From Xanthobacteraceae bacterium (GTDB taxonomy: Bacteria > Pseudomonadota > Alphaproteobacteria > Rhizobiales > Xanthobacteraceae): 64,000 bases of DNA. Positions 27,154 to 35,596 of this stretch are shown here, one piece after another. The DNA lies in assembly GCA_023954195.1 (NCBI GenBank), contig JAMLIK010000002.1, forward strand, positions 868,001 to 932,000. The letters are read 5' to 3'. The notes under the pieces were generated by a model. It made no database searches. It was not told the origin of the DNA and saw only the letters and a program-made list of their open reading frames with translations. Numbering within the stretch: position 1 is the first letter of the stretch; every line of letters starts with the position of its first letter. Made by a program: the position numbers and the translations under genes.

Positions 27154-27420
27154 ATGTTTCACGGGGCGATCGATTGGGATGCGGCGAAGCCGGTGCGGGA
27201 TGCGGCGATACCGGACACGCTGTTCGAGCGCGGATTGTATTGGGCGAGCGGACGGGGCGGCCTGGTCGATCTCGTCGCCGCGCACAAGTGGTTCAATCTG
27301 GCGGCGCTGAAGGGCCGCACTGATGCGGTGCAGATGCGGCGCGAGGTGGCGGAGATGATGTCCGGCGTCGAGATCGCCGCCGCGCAGCGCGAGGCCCGCG
27401 CCTGGATCGCCACTCACTGA
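27154..27420 (+). CDS. Sel1-like repeat small protein
   Basis: An 88-residue protein from ATG 27154. The central part 'LFERGLYWASGRGGLVDLVAAHKWFNLAALKGRTDA' has the Sel1-like repeat consensus (LG-x2-Y-x2-G-x-G-x2-D-x2-A-x-KWF-x-LAA-x-G), and the end 'AAAQREARAWIATH' resembles the closing helix of such proteins. Only one full repeat is present, so it is a minimal Sel1 protein probably acting by protein-protein contact. It converges with the TPR-methyltransferase gene 21 bp away. Confidence 0.78.
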   Translation: MFHGAIDWDAAKPVRDAAIPDTLFERGLYWASGRGGLVDLVAAHKWFNLAALKGRTDAVQMRREVAEMMSGVEIAAAQREARAWIATH

Positions 27421-27441
27421 CCGGAAGCGCGGCCCGAAAGC

Positions 27442-29538
27442 TCAGTCGGGCCGCTTCTGAATCCAGAACTGATACATCTCGGCGAAAGTCGCCGGGTTGT
27501 CGGCCTCGAAGCGAGCCCAGTTGGTAAGGTCGGTCGCCGCCGCGTCGTCCGGGAAGCGCCGCCGATAGCGCGCTTCCGTGCGGGTCTCCAATCCCAGCAA
27601 GGTGAAGCGTTCGGCGTCGAGGAACGCACCGATCTCGGGCAGGTCGAACTGGTGCTCCTGGACGTGCATCAGCAGGTCGCGGCAGTCGCTGGCGCTGAAG
27701 AAGTCAGGAAAATCGGCGATGCGCCGCAGCGGATCGGACGGGTCGCGGCTGATGATGTCGCGGCGCAGCTTGCGGATGCCGTCGAGCGTCGGCGGAAAAC
27801 CCTTGGCGGCGATCACGTCGCGCATCGTCCGAATCTCGGCGCGCGCGGCGGCGCTGTAGAGCGCGACATACATCAGCCCGCCGGGCCGCAGCAGCCGCGC
27901 GAGAACGCGCCAGCCCGCGAACGGATCGCGCATGTGATGCAGCACGCCGCTGGCGTCGATAAGGTCGAAGCGGCGCTCCAACGCGCCAAGCGCAAGAATG
28001 TCGGCCTGGGCGAACTCGATCGCCGAAAGCCCGGCCTCGCGGCTTTTCCGCGTGGCGTAGCTCAGGCTGCCGAGGCTGAGATCGATGGCGAGCGTGTGGC
28101 GTGGCCGGAACTGGATGACGCGCTCGATGGCGTGCATGCCGGTGCCGCAGCCGGCGACCAGCAGATCGATCGGACCCTCGCCGATGCCGCGATAGGGCGC
28201 GGCGGGAAAGCGGGCGCGGATGTAGCGATCGAGCGCCAGCGGCGGCCGGTCGGCGACCGGCGCGCTCCAGCGCGGGTAGGGGTTTTCCTCGTATTGCGCG
28301 CGCACCGCCGTCGAGGTGGCGTCGGTGATCGGCGTCAGCGCCGGAATTTTCGCGCGGATCTCGCGCTCCTTCGCCGGCTCGCGGATCTGTTGCGTGACCA
28401 GCGCCGCAACCGGCTCCCGATCCGGCTGCGCCGCCAGCCGCTCGCTGCCGGCAAGCGCGTGCAGCGGACCATAGGCGGCGCTGAGCGCGACGGCCATCGG
28501 CGCGACGGCCGCGCCGGCCGCGAGCTTCGCCGCCAGCTCGTCGTTGAGCGCGGCGACCTGCCGCCGCTCGTCGGCAGTGACGTCGAAGACATATTCGTTG
28601 ATGAAGCACTGCCGCGCCAGCGCGACGGCGAAGCCGAGCCAGTCGTTTGCCGCCGCGGCGGGGTCGGCGTCATGGTGGTCGAGCAGCGCGCGCCGCGCGG
28701 CGGTGAGCAGCCGTTCGAGTTCGGCGTCGATCACCGGCGTCGTGGTCAAGAGCGCCGCCAGCAGCGGATCGTCGTCGTCCTCCAGTCCGGTGTCGGCGCT
28801 TGCCAGTTGCTGCGCGAGAATGCGGCAACACAGCTTGGCGAGGTCGCGGGGCCGACACCACGGCTCGGTCAGCGCGCGGGCCAGCGCTTCGCGAAACCCG
28901 TCGTGTCGCGCGGCGGTGGCGGGATCGAGCGCCCGCGCGATCATCACGAACAGCGATTTGAGATTGGCGCTGCCGCCGTCGCGCAGGCCACGCAATACGA
29001 CGTCGATCGCCTCATCGGCGCGGCCGTCCTCCAGCAGCGCCTGACCGAGATTGGCATAGGCGGGTTGCGACGGCGAAAGCTCAAGCGCGCGCGTCAGATG
29101 CTCGATCGCCTCGCGCGGCTGGCCCTGACGCAGCAGCAGCGCACCGAGATTGGTCCGCGCCTCGACGTGGTCGGGATTGAGCTTCAGCGCGCGGCGGGTC
29201 TGGGCGATGGCGTCGGCGTACTGGCCGAGGCTGGCGTGAATCAGGCCGAGGCTGTAGCGCGGCTCGGCATTGTCGCGGTCGGCGGCGATGGCCTGCCGGA
29301 CCAGTTCCGCCGCCGCCTCGCTGCGCCCGGTCTGGTGATGCAGCACGCCGAGGTAATTGAGCGCGCCGGCATGGCGGGGCGCGAACGCCAGCGCGTTGCG
29401 GTAGAGCGCTTCGGCGTCCTGCAGCCGGCCGGCCTGATGCAATTGCAGGGCTTGGCGGAACAGCGCCTCGCCGTGCCGGACGTCGCCGTCGGCTGCGGAA
29501 CCGTGGGTTCCGGCGGCCCGTCGCTGTTTACGGTTCAT
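27442..29538 (-). CDS. TPR-repeat protein fused to a SAM-dependent methyltransferase
   Basis: A 698-residue protein from ATG 29538 (MNRKQRRAA start, GGAG upstream). Residues about 20-200 hold at least five tetratricopeptide repeats (HQAGRLQDAEALYRNALAFAP, HQTGRSEAAAELVRQAI, YADAIAQTRRALKLNPDHVEA, and so on). A helical linker follows. Residues about 430-600 are a class I methyltransferase: D-L-L-V-A-G-C-G-T-G (SAM site), I-D-L-S-L, and the D-A-S-G-V-L-H-H-M-R-D-P motif, with L-L-R-P-G-G after it. The acceptor is unknown; the TPR arm suggests a protein or peptidoglycan/glycan partner. Monocistronic. Confidence 0.88.
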   Translation of the reverse strand: MNRKQRRAAGTHGSAADGDVRHGEALFRQALQLHQAGRLQDAEALYRNALAFAPRHAGALNYLGVLHHQTGRSEAAAELVRQAIAADRDNAEPRYSLGLIHASLGQYADAIAQTRRALKLNPDHVEARTNLGALLLRQGQPREAIEHLTRALELSPSQPAYANLGQALLEDGRADEAIDVVLRGLRDGGSANLKSLFVMIARALDPATAARHDGFREALARALTEPWCRPRDLAKLCCRILAQQLASADTGLEDDDDPLLAALLTTTPVIDAELERLLTAARRALLDHHDADPAAAANDWLGFAVALARQCFINEYVFDVTADERRQVAALNDELAAKLAAGAAVAPMAVALSAAYGPLHALAGSERLAAQPDREPVAALVTQQIREPAKEREIRAKIPALTPITDATSTAVRAQYEENPYPRWSAPVADRPPLALDRYIRARFPAAPYRGIGEGPIDLLVAGCGTGMHAIERVIQFRPRHTLAIDLSLGSLSYATRKSREAGLSAIEFAQADILALGALERRFDLIDASGVLHHMRDPFAGWRVLARLLRPGGLMYVALYSAAARAEIRTMRDVIAAKGFPPTLDGIRKLRRDIISRDPSDPLRRIADFPDFFSASDCRDLLMHVQEHQFDLPEIGAFLDAERFTLLGLETRTEARYRRRFPDDAAATDLTNWARFEADNPATFAEMYQFWIQKRPD

Positions 29539-29599
29539 GGGAATCACTCCGGGAAATCATAAAGGTCGAACGCCTCCGACGCGGGTACGGGGAACTAAA

Positions 29600-29842
29600 T
29601 CACCATAGTCGTTTGCGAGCGAAGGCGTGACCTGATCCGGACTTGAGATAGTATTCAAACGCTTGAGCTTTGGATTGGCTGGAAAAGGCAATGTAAGTCG
29701 CTAGTTTCCACGGCATATATTTTGATGTATGCGCCGATTTTCCGGTGTTGTGCTCGGTTAGACGTCGTTTGAGGTCAGCGGTGAGGCCCATATAGCGCTG
29801 TTCGCCGTCAGCAAGGCTTTCAATGAGATAGACATAAAACAT
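29600..29842 (-). CDS. GIY-YIG nuclease-domain small protein
   Basis: An 80-residue single-domain protein from ATG 29842 with a strong GGAGGG seven bases upstream. It has the family core Y-V-Y-L-I-E ... Y-M-G-L-T-A-D-L-K-R-R-L-T-E-H-N-T-G-K-S-A-H-T and F-E-Y-Y-L-K-S-G-S-G. The second motif Y-I-G is read Y-M-G, and Arg and Glu/His catalytic positions look kept. These stand-alone domains (UPF0213/YhbQ-like) are common and widely transferred. The gene is clearly lower in G+C (near half) than its surroundings, consistent with recent acquisition; it lies about 90 bp from the 3' end of a tRNA-Ser gene. Confidence 0.87.
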   Translation of the reverse strand: MFYVYLIESLADGEQRYMGLTADLKRRLTEHNTGKSAHTSKYMPWKLATYIAFSSQSKAQAFEYYLKSGSGHAFARKRLW

Positions 29843-29872
29843 ATAGCCCTCCTTCGCTAAAGCTTCGGAGGG

Positions 29873-29934
29873 CATCCTGCTTCGCGCGCGGGATCCTGCC
29901 AATCCTGCGAAGCGCCTGGGCGCGAAGCAGGATG
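29873..29934. repeat. Inverted repeat abutting the tRNA-Ser 3' end
   Basis: Perfect 15-bp arms CATCCTGCTTCGCGC (29873-29887) and GCGCGAAGCAGGATG (29920-29934) flank a 32-base spacer. The right arm overlaps the encoded CCA end of tRNA-Ser, and the left arm lies just upstream of the GIY-YIG gene. Confidence 0.75.
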
Positions 29935-29935
29935 G

Positions 29936-30026
29936 CGGAGACAGAGGGATTCGAACCCTCGATAGGGCTTTACAACCCTATAACGGTTTAGCAAACCGCC
30001 GCCTTCAGCCACTCGGCCATATCTCC
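29936..30026 (-). tRNA. tRNA-Ser (anticodon GCU)
   Basis: Read on the minus strand the sequence begins GGAGATATGGCCGAGTGGCT and ends in TTCGAATCCC-TCTGTCTCC-G, followed by an encoded CCA (29933-29935). The acceptor stem GGAGATA / TGTCTCC pairs with one mismatch at the inner end. The anticodon loop TTGCTAA gives GCU, decoding AGC/AGU. A long variable arm (TATAGGG...CCCTATC) marks it as tRNA-Ser. T-loop GTTCGAATCC is canonical. Confidence 0.96.
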
Positions 30027-30617
30027 ATCGGTCCCCGATATGCCCGACCCGGCGTCGCCCCGCAAGGGTCACGTGAGTCGCGGCCGCGTTTGGGGATGAC
30101 TTATCCGACGTTCGGCACGGCGCGGTTCCGGCCCGACACTCTATAACAAGGGGACGACCGGTCCGGCGGCCCGATTCGAGCGGGCGAGGGGCGGCGTCGA
30201 TGCCTGGCAAGGCCCGCCGGCGGGGTCGGTTCCGGCCGGGCGGCAGGGCGCGGGGGCCACGTGTTCCAACGGGATGGTGAAAAAAGTATTTATCCATCAA
30301 GTGTTTGCGAGGGTGGTTCGATCACAGACGCGTGTTATTTGTGCAACACAGGCCCAAAAACGGCCGGATTGGTCCCATTCTGAGGCGTTCCTTTGTTGCG
30401 TGTTCAGGGCCGTTGGGTAATTGTGACTGAAGCGACGGAGGGGGGCATCCCGAGGTCGTCCCGTTAGGTGGTTCGCTTAAGTCCCTCGCGTTTCGCGGGA
30501 GTGTCCGAAGGCGCGAACGGATCGAGCGGTTTAGTCAGGGACTAAGGGAACCTAGTCTTCGGGTGGTTCACCCAGCGGATCCGGAACCTTCCCTAAAGAG
30601 CAAACTTGGAGGTTTAC
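30027..30617. promoter_or_regulatory. 591-bp region holding the porin promoter and leader
   Basis: No gene is seen between tRNA-Ser and the porin. Near the porin, TTAGTC-AGG-GACTAA (30531-30545) forms a perfect 6-bp hairpin, while the second arm can instead pair with TAGTC at 30553-30557, so two exclusive hairpins are possible about 60-90 bases before the start. A further CCCTCGCG-TTT-CGCGGG hairpin lies at 30483-30499. These features suggest a structured 5' leader. Confidence 0.45.
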
Positions 30618-32102
30618 ATGAACATTGCGAAGAGCCTTATCCTCGGCTCGGCTGCGACCCTGGTCGCACTGGGTGGAGCGCAGGCGGCGGATCTTCCGTT
30701 GAAGGCCAAGGCGGTCGAATACGTGAAGGTGTGCTCCCTGTACGGCGCCGGCTTCTACTACATCCCCGGCACCGACACCTGCATCAAGCTGGGCGGCTAT
30801 CTGCGTGCCGACACCTCGTTCAACGCGGCCGGCGCCTATAACCTGCCGAAGGTCACTGGCAACGGCGCGAACCTGCGCACGGCGAACAACTACATCGCCC
30901 GCGCCCGTCAGGACATCAACATCGACACGCGTACCGCCACCGAATACGGCGTGGTCCGCACCTACTTCGACATCACCTTCAACTGGACGACCGGCAGCGC
31001 GGTTCGTGCCGGCGTTGACGACGCGTCCGGTCCGCTCGGCGGCAACAACTCCGGTGTCGGCGTCTACTACGCCTTCATCCAGTTCGCCGGGTTCACCATC
31101 GGTAAGGCGATCTCGCAGTTCTCGACCCCCTGGACCGGTTATCCGGGCAACAACACCTCGTACCTGATCGGTGGTCCGGACGACGTGACCGGTATCAACC
31201 AGTTGGCCTACACCGCGCAGTTCGGCAACGGTGTGTCGGCGGCGATCTCGTTGGAAGACTCCAGCGGCATCTACTTCGCCAGCGGCGGCACCAACACCTA
31301 CAACTCGTATAACCGCGCTCCGCTGTACGGCCTCGATATCAACGGCAACTACTTCAACGGTTGGGGTGGCGCCAACATTCCGGACATCGTCGGTCAGATC
31401 CGCGTCGATCAGGCCTGGGGTCTGTTCCAGGTGTCGGCCGTCGCGCATAACCTCCGCGCGAGCTACTACAATGGTGTTGCTGGCATGGGTTCGCCGGGTG
31501 ACGCTTGGGGCTTCGCGGTTACGGCCGGCCTGTCGCTCAGGAACCTGCCGACCGGCGCCGGCGACTCGATCAACTTCGACGTCACCTACGCGGACGGCGC
31601 CAGCCGCTACGTGGTCGGCGGCGTGAGCCCGGACACCTGGAGCATCGCCGGCAATCAGGGCACCAGCCTTGGTAGCGTCTGGTCGAGCGACGGCATCTTC
31701 GGCCCGGCGGGCACCGGCGGCATCCACAAGACCCAGGCTTGGGGTCTCCGTGGCGCCTTCAACCACAACTGGGATCCGCACTGGTCGTCCTCGCTGTTCG
31801 GTTCGTATACGCAGGTTCGCTACAGCGACGCCGCGCGTGCTCTCGTCGCCGCCGCTGGGGCCCTCGGAGGCAATGGCGCTTCCACGGTCTGCCCGCGGAC
31901 CATCACGAACTGTAATCCGGGTGGCAACATCTGGCAGATCGGCACCGTGCTGCGCTGGACCCCTGTCAAGAACCTGACCTTCTCGGGTGAAGTTCTGTAC
32001 AGCTACGTCGAGACCCTGCAGGTCGGCACCTACTCCAACGGTGTGGTGGCCAAGGACAACGGCACCTGGACCTTCGGCGTCCGCGCTCAGCGCGTCTTCT
32101 AA
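30618..32102 (+). CDS. Outer-membrane porin
   Basis: A 494-residue beta-barrel porin of the alphaproteobacterial porin-2 type. GGAGG lies six bases before ATG 30618. Signal peptide residues 1-23 (MNIAKSLILGSAATLVALGGAQA, cleavage before ADLP). The mature N-terminus A-D-L-P-L-K-A-K-A-V-E-Y-V-K-V-C and Y-x-P-G-T-D-T-C-I-K-L-G-G-Y-L-R are hallmarks of Bradyrhizobium/Rhodopseudomonas general porins; two Cys pairs are present. It ends in aromatic Phe (RAQRVF) as required for Bam-mediated insertion. Codon choice is strongly biased to C-ending codons, unlike many neighbours, as expected of a very abundant protein. Confidence 0.95.
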   Translation: MNIAKSLILGSAATLVALGGAQAADLPLKAKAVEYVKVCSLYGAGFYYIPGTDTCIKLGGYLRADTSFNAAGAYNLPKVTGNGANLRTANNYIARARQDINIDTRTATEYGVVRTYFDITFNWTTGSAVRAGVDDASGPLGGNNSGVGVYYAFIQFAGFTIGKAISQFSTPWTGYPGNNTSYLIGGPDDVTGINQLAYTAQFGNGVSAAISLEDSSGIYFASGGTNTYNSYNRAPLYGLDINGNYFNGWGGANIPDIVGQIRVDQAWGLFQVSAVAHNLRASYYNGVAGMGSPGDAWGFAVTAGLSLRNLPTGAGDSINFDVTYADGASRYVVGGVSPDTWSIAGNQGTSLGSVWSSDGIFGPAGTGGIHKTQAWGLRGAFNHNWDPHWSSSLFGSYTQVRYSDAARALVAAAGALGGNGASTVCPRTITNCNPGGNIWQIGTVLRWTPVKNLTFSGEVLYSYVETLQVGTYSNGVVAKDNGTWTFGVRAQRVF

Positions 32103-32140
32103 TCGCCATCGCCTCACGGCGATTACGATCTGAAACAGAA

Positions 32141-32168
32141 ACCCCCGGCAGCGATGCCGGGGGTTTTT
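32141..32168 (+). terminator. Rho-independent terminator of the porin gene
   Basis: Perfect 10-bp G+C-rich stem ACCCCCGGCA / TGCCGGGGGT (32141-32150 with 32155-32164), GCGA tetraloop, then TTTTT. It starts 38 bp after the porin stop. Confidence 0.93.
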
Positions 32169-32223
32169 GCGTGTCGGACGAGGCGAGGGGCGCGATTCGG
32201 GCTCAGGACGCGATGTGGCTGTC

Positions 32224-32362
32224 TAGAGCATTGTCCAAGGTTGAAACGTTCGATCGCTAGAGCATGTTTCAACTGCGTTGAATCACGCTCGTCGCCTATC
32301 TTTTTGTTTGAGCATGATCTTTTCCGAAAACCGGTGTCCACTTTTCGGGATCATGCTCTAAC
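32224..32362. repeat. Rhizobiales-type intergenic palindrome (family C)
   Basis: Composite element with two hairpins: GTTGAAAC (from 32240) can pair with GTTTCAAC (to 32274), and GAGCATGATC (32310-32319) pairs with GATCATGCTC (32349-32358), extended inside by CCGAAAA / TTTTCGG. The motif TTTTCCGAAAACCGGTGTCC is a very common dispersed repeat in Rhizobiales genomes. Confidence 0.75.
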
Positions 32363-32373
32363 TGGAAACGAGG

Positions 32374-32476
32374 CGTCATCGTCCGCGAAGGCGGACGATC
32401 CGGTATTCCCTGCGCGCGTGTAGAAGTTCGATCCGACACGGAATACTGGATGCTCGGCCTTCGCGGAGCATGACGG
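32374..32476. repeat. Dispersed intergenic palindrome, family A, copy 4 (variant)
   Basis: Starts CGTCATCGTCCGCGAAGGCGG with an immediate small hairpin (TCCGCGAAGGCGGA), contains GATCCGGTATTCC and its inverted partner GGAATACTGGATG, and ends CGCGGAGCATGACGG. It shares both ends and internal modules with 12476-12585. With the family C element it fills the gap between the porin terminator and the peroxiredoxin gene. Confidence 0.75.
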
Positions 32477-32541
32477 TTTTCGTGTTCAACATTGACCCGA
32501 AAGGATGGCGGCGGGCGTTGCCATCCGAGCCGATCATGGTT

Positions 32542-33117
32542 CTAGCGCGGATGGGCGGTCAGCCACGCCAGCACATCGCCCGCGTTGCGGTCCGGCGGAA
32601 ACACCGGATAGAACACGTGCGTGATGCGCCCGTCGTCGACGATCAGCGCCAGCCGCTTAATCATCACCAGTCCGGCCACGTCCATGGTCGGCAGCCTCAA
32701 GGCCCGCGTCAGTTCGAGCGATTCATCCGATAACACCGGAAACGGCAGATGCAGCCGTTCGGCCATCTCGCCTTGATAGGCATGGCTCTGCGTCGACAAA
32801 CCGAACACATGGCGGGCGCCGGCGGCTTGCAGATCGGCGAACAGATCGCGGAAGGCGCAGGTCTGCGGTGTGCAGCCGCGCGCGCCCGGAATCATGTCCC
32901 AATCATCGACCAGCGCGATCTTGCCCGGTTCGCCGGTGCGCGGATAGCCGAACACGACCGTGCGCCCGGGCAACGCCGCCAGCGTCACCATGGTCTTGTC
33001 GGTGGCGAGCAAGCCGACCGGCGGCAGCGTTGTCCCGATCAAATGGCGCGCCGCGCCGTCATCTTGCGGTGCGGGGATCTTGCTCCAGTCGACGGCCAGC
33101 AGATCGTTCTGATTCAT
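32542..33117 (-). CDS. Peroxiredoxin, PrxQ/BCP-like
   Basis: A 191-residue thioredoxin-fold peroxidase. The active site G-C-T-P-Q-T-C-A-F-R-D has the peroxidatic Cys82 and the PrxQ-type resolving Cys87 five residues later. It is longer than standard BCP (about 155), with an extra N-terminal segment (DWSKIPAPQDDGAARHL) that matches a subgroup of peroxiredoxins seen in proteobacteria. It reduces hydroperoxides using thioredoxin. Start ATG 33117 with GAGGA upstream. Not linked to other genes. Confidence 0.9.
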   Translation of the reverse strand: MNQNDLLAVDWSKIPAPQDDGAARHLIGTTLPPVGLLATDKTMVTLAALPGRTVVFGYPRTGEPGKIALVDDWDMIPGARGCTPQTCAFRDLFADLQAAGARHVFGLSTQSHAYQGEMAERLHLPFPVLSDESLELTRALRLPTMDVAGLVMIKRLALIVDDGRITHVFYPVFPPDRNAGDVLAWLTAHPR

Positions 33118-33314
33118 CTCGATCCATCCTCTGAAAAGCCGCGCGTCACAGCGTTTCGCGTTTTGCCGGAAATACCCCGCGGCGTCATGGCCGGGCGGAC
33201 CCGTTCGAGGAACGAGGCCGGTTCGCTCGCCTGCGACCCGGCAACCCGCTATTGCGACGAATGCCCGGATCAGGCCCGCGCAAGACGGCGGCTGTTTCCA
33301 TTAAATGCGAATAA

Positions 33315-33788
33315 TCAGCCTCTCGCCCGCATCAGGCGGCCCTTCTCGCGATTCCAGTCGCGCTTCTTCTCGGTTTCGCGCTTGTCGTGCAACTTCTTGC
33401 CCTTGGCCAGCCCGAGCAACAGCTTGGCGCGGCCCTGCTCGTTGAAATACAGCTTGAGCGGGATGAGGGTCATGCCGTTGCGTTCCACCGCGCCCGCCAG
33501 CCTGTTGATCTCCTTCTTGTGGAGCAACAGCTTGCGCGGCCGCTTCGGCTCGTGATTGAAGCGGTTGGCTTGCAGATATTCGGGAATGTTGGCGTTGATC
33601 AGCCAGATCTCGCCGCCCTTGGGGTCGGCGTAGGATTCGGCGATCGTGGTCTTGCCGTTGCGGATCGATTTGACCTCGGTCCCGGTCAGGACGATGCCCG
33701 TCTCCACCGTGTCCTCGATCGCGTAATTGAACCGCGCCTTGCGGTTCTCGGCGACAACCTTGATGGCGCGCGCGTTCTTCTCCGCCAT
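33315..33788 (-). CDS. smpB: SsrA-binding protein SmpB
   Basis: A 157-residue protein that binds tmRNA and carries it to stalled ribosomes. Motifs [43 protein letters not shown], and K-G-K-K-L-H-D-K-R followed by the basic tail [10 protein letters not shown] are all present. It sits 52 bp downstream of mscL; an 8-bp perfect hairpin (GGGCGCTG 33803-33810 / CAGCGCCC 33825-33832) lies in the gap and may uncouple the two. Confidence 0.97.
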   Translation of the reverse strand: MAEKNARAIKVVAENRKARFNYAIEDTVETGIVLTGTEVKSIRNGKTTIAESYADPKGGEIWLINANIPEYLQANRFNHEPKRPRKLLLHKKEINRLAGAVERNGMTLIPLKLYFNEQGRAKLLLGLAKGKKLHDKRETEKKRDWNREKGRLMRARG

Positions 33789-33840
33789 GTCTCAAGCCTT
33801 TCGGGCGCTGCCCTCAATCAAAGACAGCGCCCCCGCCGTC

Positions 33841-34251
33841 TCAGCTCTTCTTCAGGAGATCGCGGATTTCAGTCAAAAGCTTGATCTCCTCGGACGGTTC
33901 CGCCGGCGCCGGCGCCGGCTCCTTCTTCTTCAGCGAGTTCATCAGCCGCACCACGATGAACAGCACCCAGGCGATGATGAGGAAGTTGATCGTCAGCGTC
34001 AGGAAATTGCCCCAGGCCAGCACCGCGCCCTGTTTCTTGGCGTCGGCCAGATTGCCGGCGTTGACGTTCTTCGACAGCCCGTAAAAATAGTTTGAGAAAT
34101 CGAGGCCGCCGGTGATCGCGCCGATCAGCGGCATGATGACGTCGGCGACCAATGAGTTGACGATCGCGCCGAACGCCGTGCCGATGATGACGGCGACCGC
34201 CAGATCGACCACGTTGCCCTTCATGGCAAATTCGCGAAATTCCTTGAGCAT
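33841..34251 (-). CDS. mscL: Large-conductance mechanosensitive channel
   Basis: A 136-residue two-helix channel opened by membrane tension. N-terminal amphipathic helix [21 protein letters not shown], the glycine-rich TM1 ([14 protein letters not shown]), TM2 ([23 protein letters not shown]), the C-terminal charged bundle K-K-K-E-P and the final helix [14 protein letters not shown] lies seven bases before ATG 34251. Confidence 0.97.
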   Translation of the reverse strand: MLKEFREFAMKGNVVDLAVAVIIGTAFGAIVNSLVADVIMPLIGAITGGLDFSNYFYGLSKNVNAGNLADAKKQGAVLAWGNFLTLTINFLIIAWVLFIVVRLMNSLKKKEPAPAPAEPSEEIKLLTEIRDLLKKS

Positions 34252-34314
34252 TCAAAATTCCTTTTCGGCGCCTGCTGATCTGTGACGATAATAGTGGAGG
34301 TGAAAATAACCTGC

Positions 34315-35205
34315 TCAGTTCACCAGTCCGGCGTGAACCATGGCCTTGCGCACCGCGACGCGCGTCGGTTCGGAGACTGGAACCATCGGCAGCCGCAATG
34401 TCTCATCCATCTTTCCGATCAGTGACAGCGCATATTTGATCGGCGCCGGATTCGACTCCATGAACAGATCGGTATGCAGCGGCATCAGCTTGTCATGGAT
34501 CGCCAGCGCGGCGGCGGCGTCGCCGCGCTGCCAGGCCTGATGGAATTCGGAACACAGCCGCGGCGCGACATTCGACGTCACCGAGATGCAGCCATGGCCG
34601 CCATGGGCCATGTAGCCGAGAATGGTGGCGTCCTCACCGGAGAGCTGATTGAAATCCTCGCCCATCGCCGCGCGCTGCTGCGAGATGCGAACCATGCTCG
34701 CGGTGGCGTCCTTGACGCCGGCGATATGCGGGAGTTGCGACAGCCGCGTCATGGTCTCGACCGACATGTCGATCACTGAGCGGCCCGGAATATTGTAGAT
34801 GAAAATCGGAATGCCGATGGCGTCGTTGATCGCCTTGAAGTGCTGGTACAGCCCTTCCTGGGTCGGCCTGTTGTAATAGGGCGTCACCACCAGCACCGCG
34901 TCGGCGCCCGCCTTCTCGGCGTGTTCGGCAAGCCCGATCGCCTCGCGGGTCGAGTTCGATCCCGCGCCCGCCATCACCGGAACGCGCCCCTTGGCCTGAT
35001 CGATGCACCATTCGACAATGCGCCGGTGCTCGTCATGGCTGACGGTCGGGCTCTCGCCGGTGGTGCCGACCGGCACCAGGCCGTTGGTGCCCTCGGCAAT
35101 CTGCCAGTCGATGAAATCGCGAAAGCCGGCCTCGTCCACCGCGCCGTTTTTGAACGGCGTCACCAAGGCGGTGAAGGATCCCCGAAACCTGGTCTTGGCT
35201 GCCAT
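34315..35205 (-). CDS. dapA: 4-hydroxy-tetrahydrodipicolinate synthase
   Basis: A 296-residue TIM-barrel lyase condensing pyruvate with aspartate semialdehyde in lysine/DAP synthesis. Motifs: [13 protein letters not shown] (catalytic Tyr), Y-N-I-P-G-R and the Schiff-base Lys in A-G-V-K-D-A-T. Start ATG 35205 ([11 protein letters not shown]) with GGAG eight bases upstream; an ATG six bases earlier at 35211 is too close to that site. Divergent from slt across 391 bp. Confidence 0.96.
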   Translation of the reverse strand: MAAKTRFRGSFTALVTPFKNGAVDEAGFRDFIDWQIAEGTNGLVPVGTTGESPTVSHDEHRRIVEWCIDQAKGRVPVMAGAGSNSTREAIGLAEHAEKAGADAVLVVTPYYNRPTQEGLYQHFKAINDAIGIPIFIYNIPGRSVIDMSVETMTRLSQLPHIAGVKDATASMVRISQQRAAMGEDFNQLSGEDATILGYMAHGGHGCISVTSNVAPRLCSEFHQAWQRGDAAAALAIHDKLMPLHTDLFMESNPAPIKYALSLIGKMDETLRLPMVPVSEPTRVAVRKAMVHAGLVN

Positions 35206-35596
35206 CGTCATTCTCCAACAAACATTTTTTCGCGCGATCACCGCCGGCCTATCTAGCGGGTCGGCGGCCGCGACAAAAGGTCTATCCGCGCCGCGCATCT
35301 GTCGCGTCGCCCGGTTCCCCATGGCGAGAACCCGAGCGGATCGCAGGCCGCCGCGCGATTCCGGCGCAAACCATAATAATTTCATTAGCTTGCGCTGTCC
35401 ATGGGGCGCTACGTCGCCACCCGGCACAACGCCGCCGTCCCGCCGCGAGGGGTTGCCGGCGACAGCCGGGGCCGCGAAATCGCCGCCGTCGCGGGTCAGA
35501 CATGGAATGCTTAACACATTTGATGTTCTGTTTCCTCAATCAGGGATAATTTTGCCTGGCCGCGCGCCGGGATCTCATCGAGCGAAGGACGCCGTG
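35206..35596. other. 391-bp divergent intergenic region between dapA and slt; no gene seen
   Basis: Must hold both promoters. The slt side has an AT-richer stretch (35505-35555, containing TTAACACATTTGATG and ATAATTTTGCC) that could carry its -10 region. No clear operator, repeat or RNA was found. Confidence 0.4.

Noticed and set aside
29873-30026. CRISPR array or prophage attachment site at tRNA-Ser
   Set aside because: A single inverted repeat, no direct repeats of the tRNA end and no integrase gene nearby.
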